From contig BLAL01000218.1 of assembly GCA_015698045.1 (NCBI GenBank), positions 1,178,001-1,242,000 on the forward strand: DNA of 64,000 bases, read 5' to 3'. Under the pieces are notes generated by a model. It was not told where the DNA came from and did not search any database. It was given only the letters and a program-made list of their open reading frames with translations. Positions within the stretch are counted from its first letter, which is position 1, and each line of letters begins with the position of its first letter. A program made the position numbers and the translations under genes. Below, one piece after another: positions 63,542-64,000 of this stretch. This DNA comes from Rhizophagus clarus. Lineage: Eukaryota; Glomeromycota; Glomeromycetes; Glomerales; Glomeraceae.

Positions 63542-64000
63542 ATTATATTAATAGGTAAAATTACACATTTAAGGCTTAAGAACATTCAACACAAAGAATG
63601 GCTCCCTTCATCTTTATTGGCTATACTCCCAGATAAGATTGTCAAAAAGTACAGGAACAACTTCTTGATCGCTTCGCTCAATCTATTGAAAAATCACAAT
63701 ATTTCATTGATTAATAATTCGTCACATGATTGGCTGATCCCTGGAGGACAAATATCGTTACTTCAAGTATTAGAAGATGCATATTTCCACCATCTATTTT
63801 TTTTTAAGAAATATAGAATCTTATTTTTAGAACAAATCCTTTCTGATGATGGTCTCCTGTTGAGTACTAACGAGATCAGAGACAAATTCAATATACCAAC
63901 CATTTTAGTGCTCAAATGGTATCGTAAAATAATTACAGCATTGAATACAAATAAAGAAATACTATCGTCCATTAATCGAATTTACAATACTAATTACACC
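63542..64000 (+). mobile_element. LINE ORF2 fragment running off the window end
   Basis: A frame open from 63542 to the edge (about 153 codons); similarity starts near 63575. Residues such as NNFLIASLNLLKNHNISLI, YRILFLEQILSDDG and LKWYRKIITAL align with YLLNMINLMRQNDFTLL, RQIMFVEQIISGDK and EKWYMDIQKLI of the LINE at 4-2625. It is therefore the connector between reverse transcriptase and RNase H of a diverged subfamily. The start at 63575 in the middle of the ORF indicates 5' truncation; RNase H would lie beyond the window. Confidence 0.7.

Overview
The window looks like nuclear DNA of an arbuscular mycorrhizal fungus (Glomeromycotina, most like Rhizophagus). The DNA is very AT-rich, genes are split by many short GT-AG introns, and transposons are dense. 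It holds tyrosine-kinase-like (TKL) protein kinases with the N-terminal cysteine knuckle and the GGFSxIYKATW glycine loop typical of the expanded kinases of these fungi, plus a Sel1-repeat kinase. The assignment is inference from gene content, not a database match.

Left half (1-33.7 kb) is accessory. It opens with the 3' half of a LINE (1-2944), then a frameshifted kinase pseudogene (3327-5187, +), a hAT-type MITE with a perfect 8-bp target duplication (7361-7738) and a Sel1-repeat/kinase gene (10370-12985, +). From 14.7 to 32.4 kb, all on the minus strand, lies an array made by unequal exchange. In transcription order it holds a 752-aa gene built only from C-terminal ubiquitin-like domains of USP7 (32402-28838), an intact 520-aa kinase (28138-26255), then three progressively more damaged kinase copies (23407-21553, 20358-19236, about 15880-14700). 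Copies are separated by short remnants of the last USP7 exons, and three of these share one junction. A 5'-truncated LINE (24016-25665) interrupts one spacer inside a 16-bp target duplication, and uninterrupted versions of that site remain elsewhere in the array.

The middle (33.3-40.4 kb) has a small cysteine-rich secreted-type gene relic and a complete 2.3-kb retroelement carrying one 565-aa ORF without reverse transcriptase. That element is flanked by an 18-bp duplication, shares its 3' end with the 24-kb LINE and sits in the end of a MITE-like repeat. About 3.6 kb of apparently empty AT-rich DNA follows.

Right half (40.4-58.4 kb) is conserved housekeeping: LUC7 (U1 snRNP), cytosolic cysteinyl-tRNA synthetase, a WW/proline-rich FNBP4-like protein, full-length USP7 (25 exons, 1112 aa by hand) and ceramide glucosyltransferase (703 codons). 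Exon phases were checked by hand for USP7, the USP7-tail gene, kinase B, the Sel1 kinase, the WW protein and glucosyltransferase, and all close in frame. The window ends with a 1.8-kb terminal-inverted-repeat element filled with a satellite-like array (60610-62386), very AT-rich DNA, and another LINE fragment running off the end.
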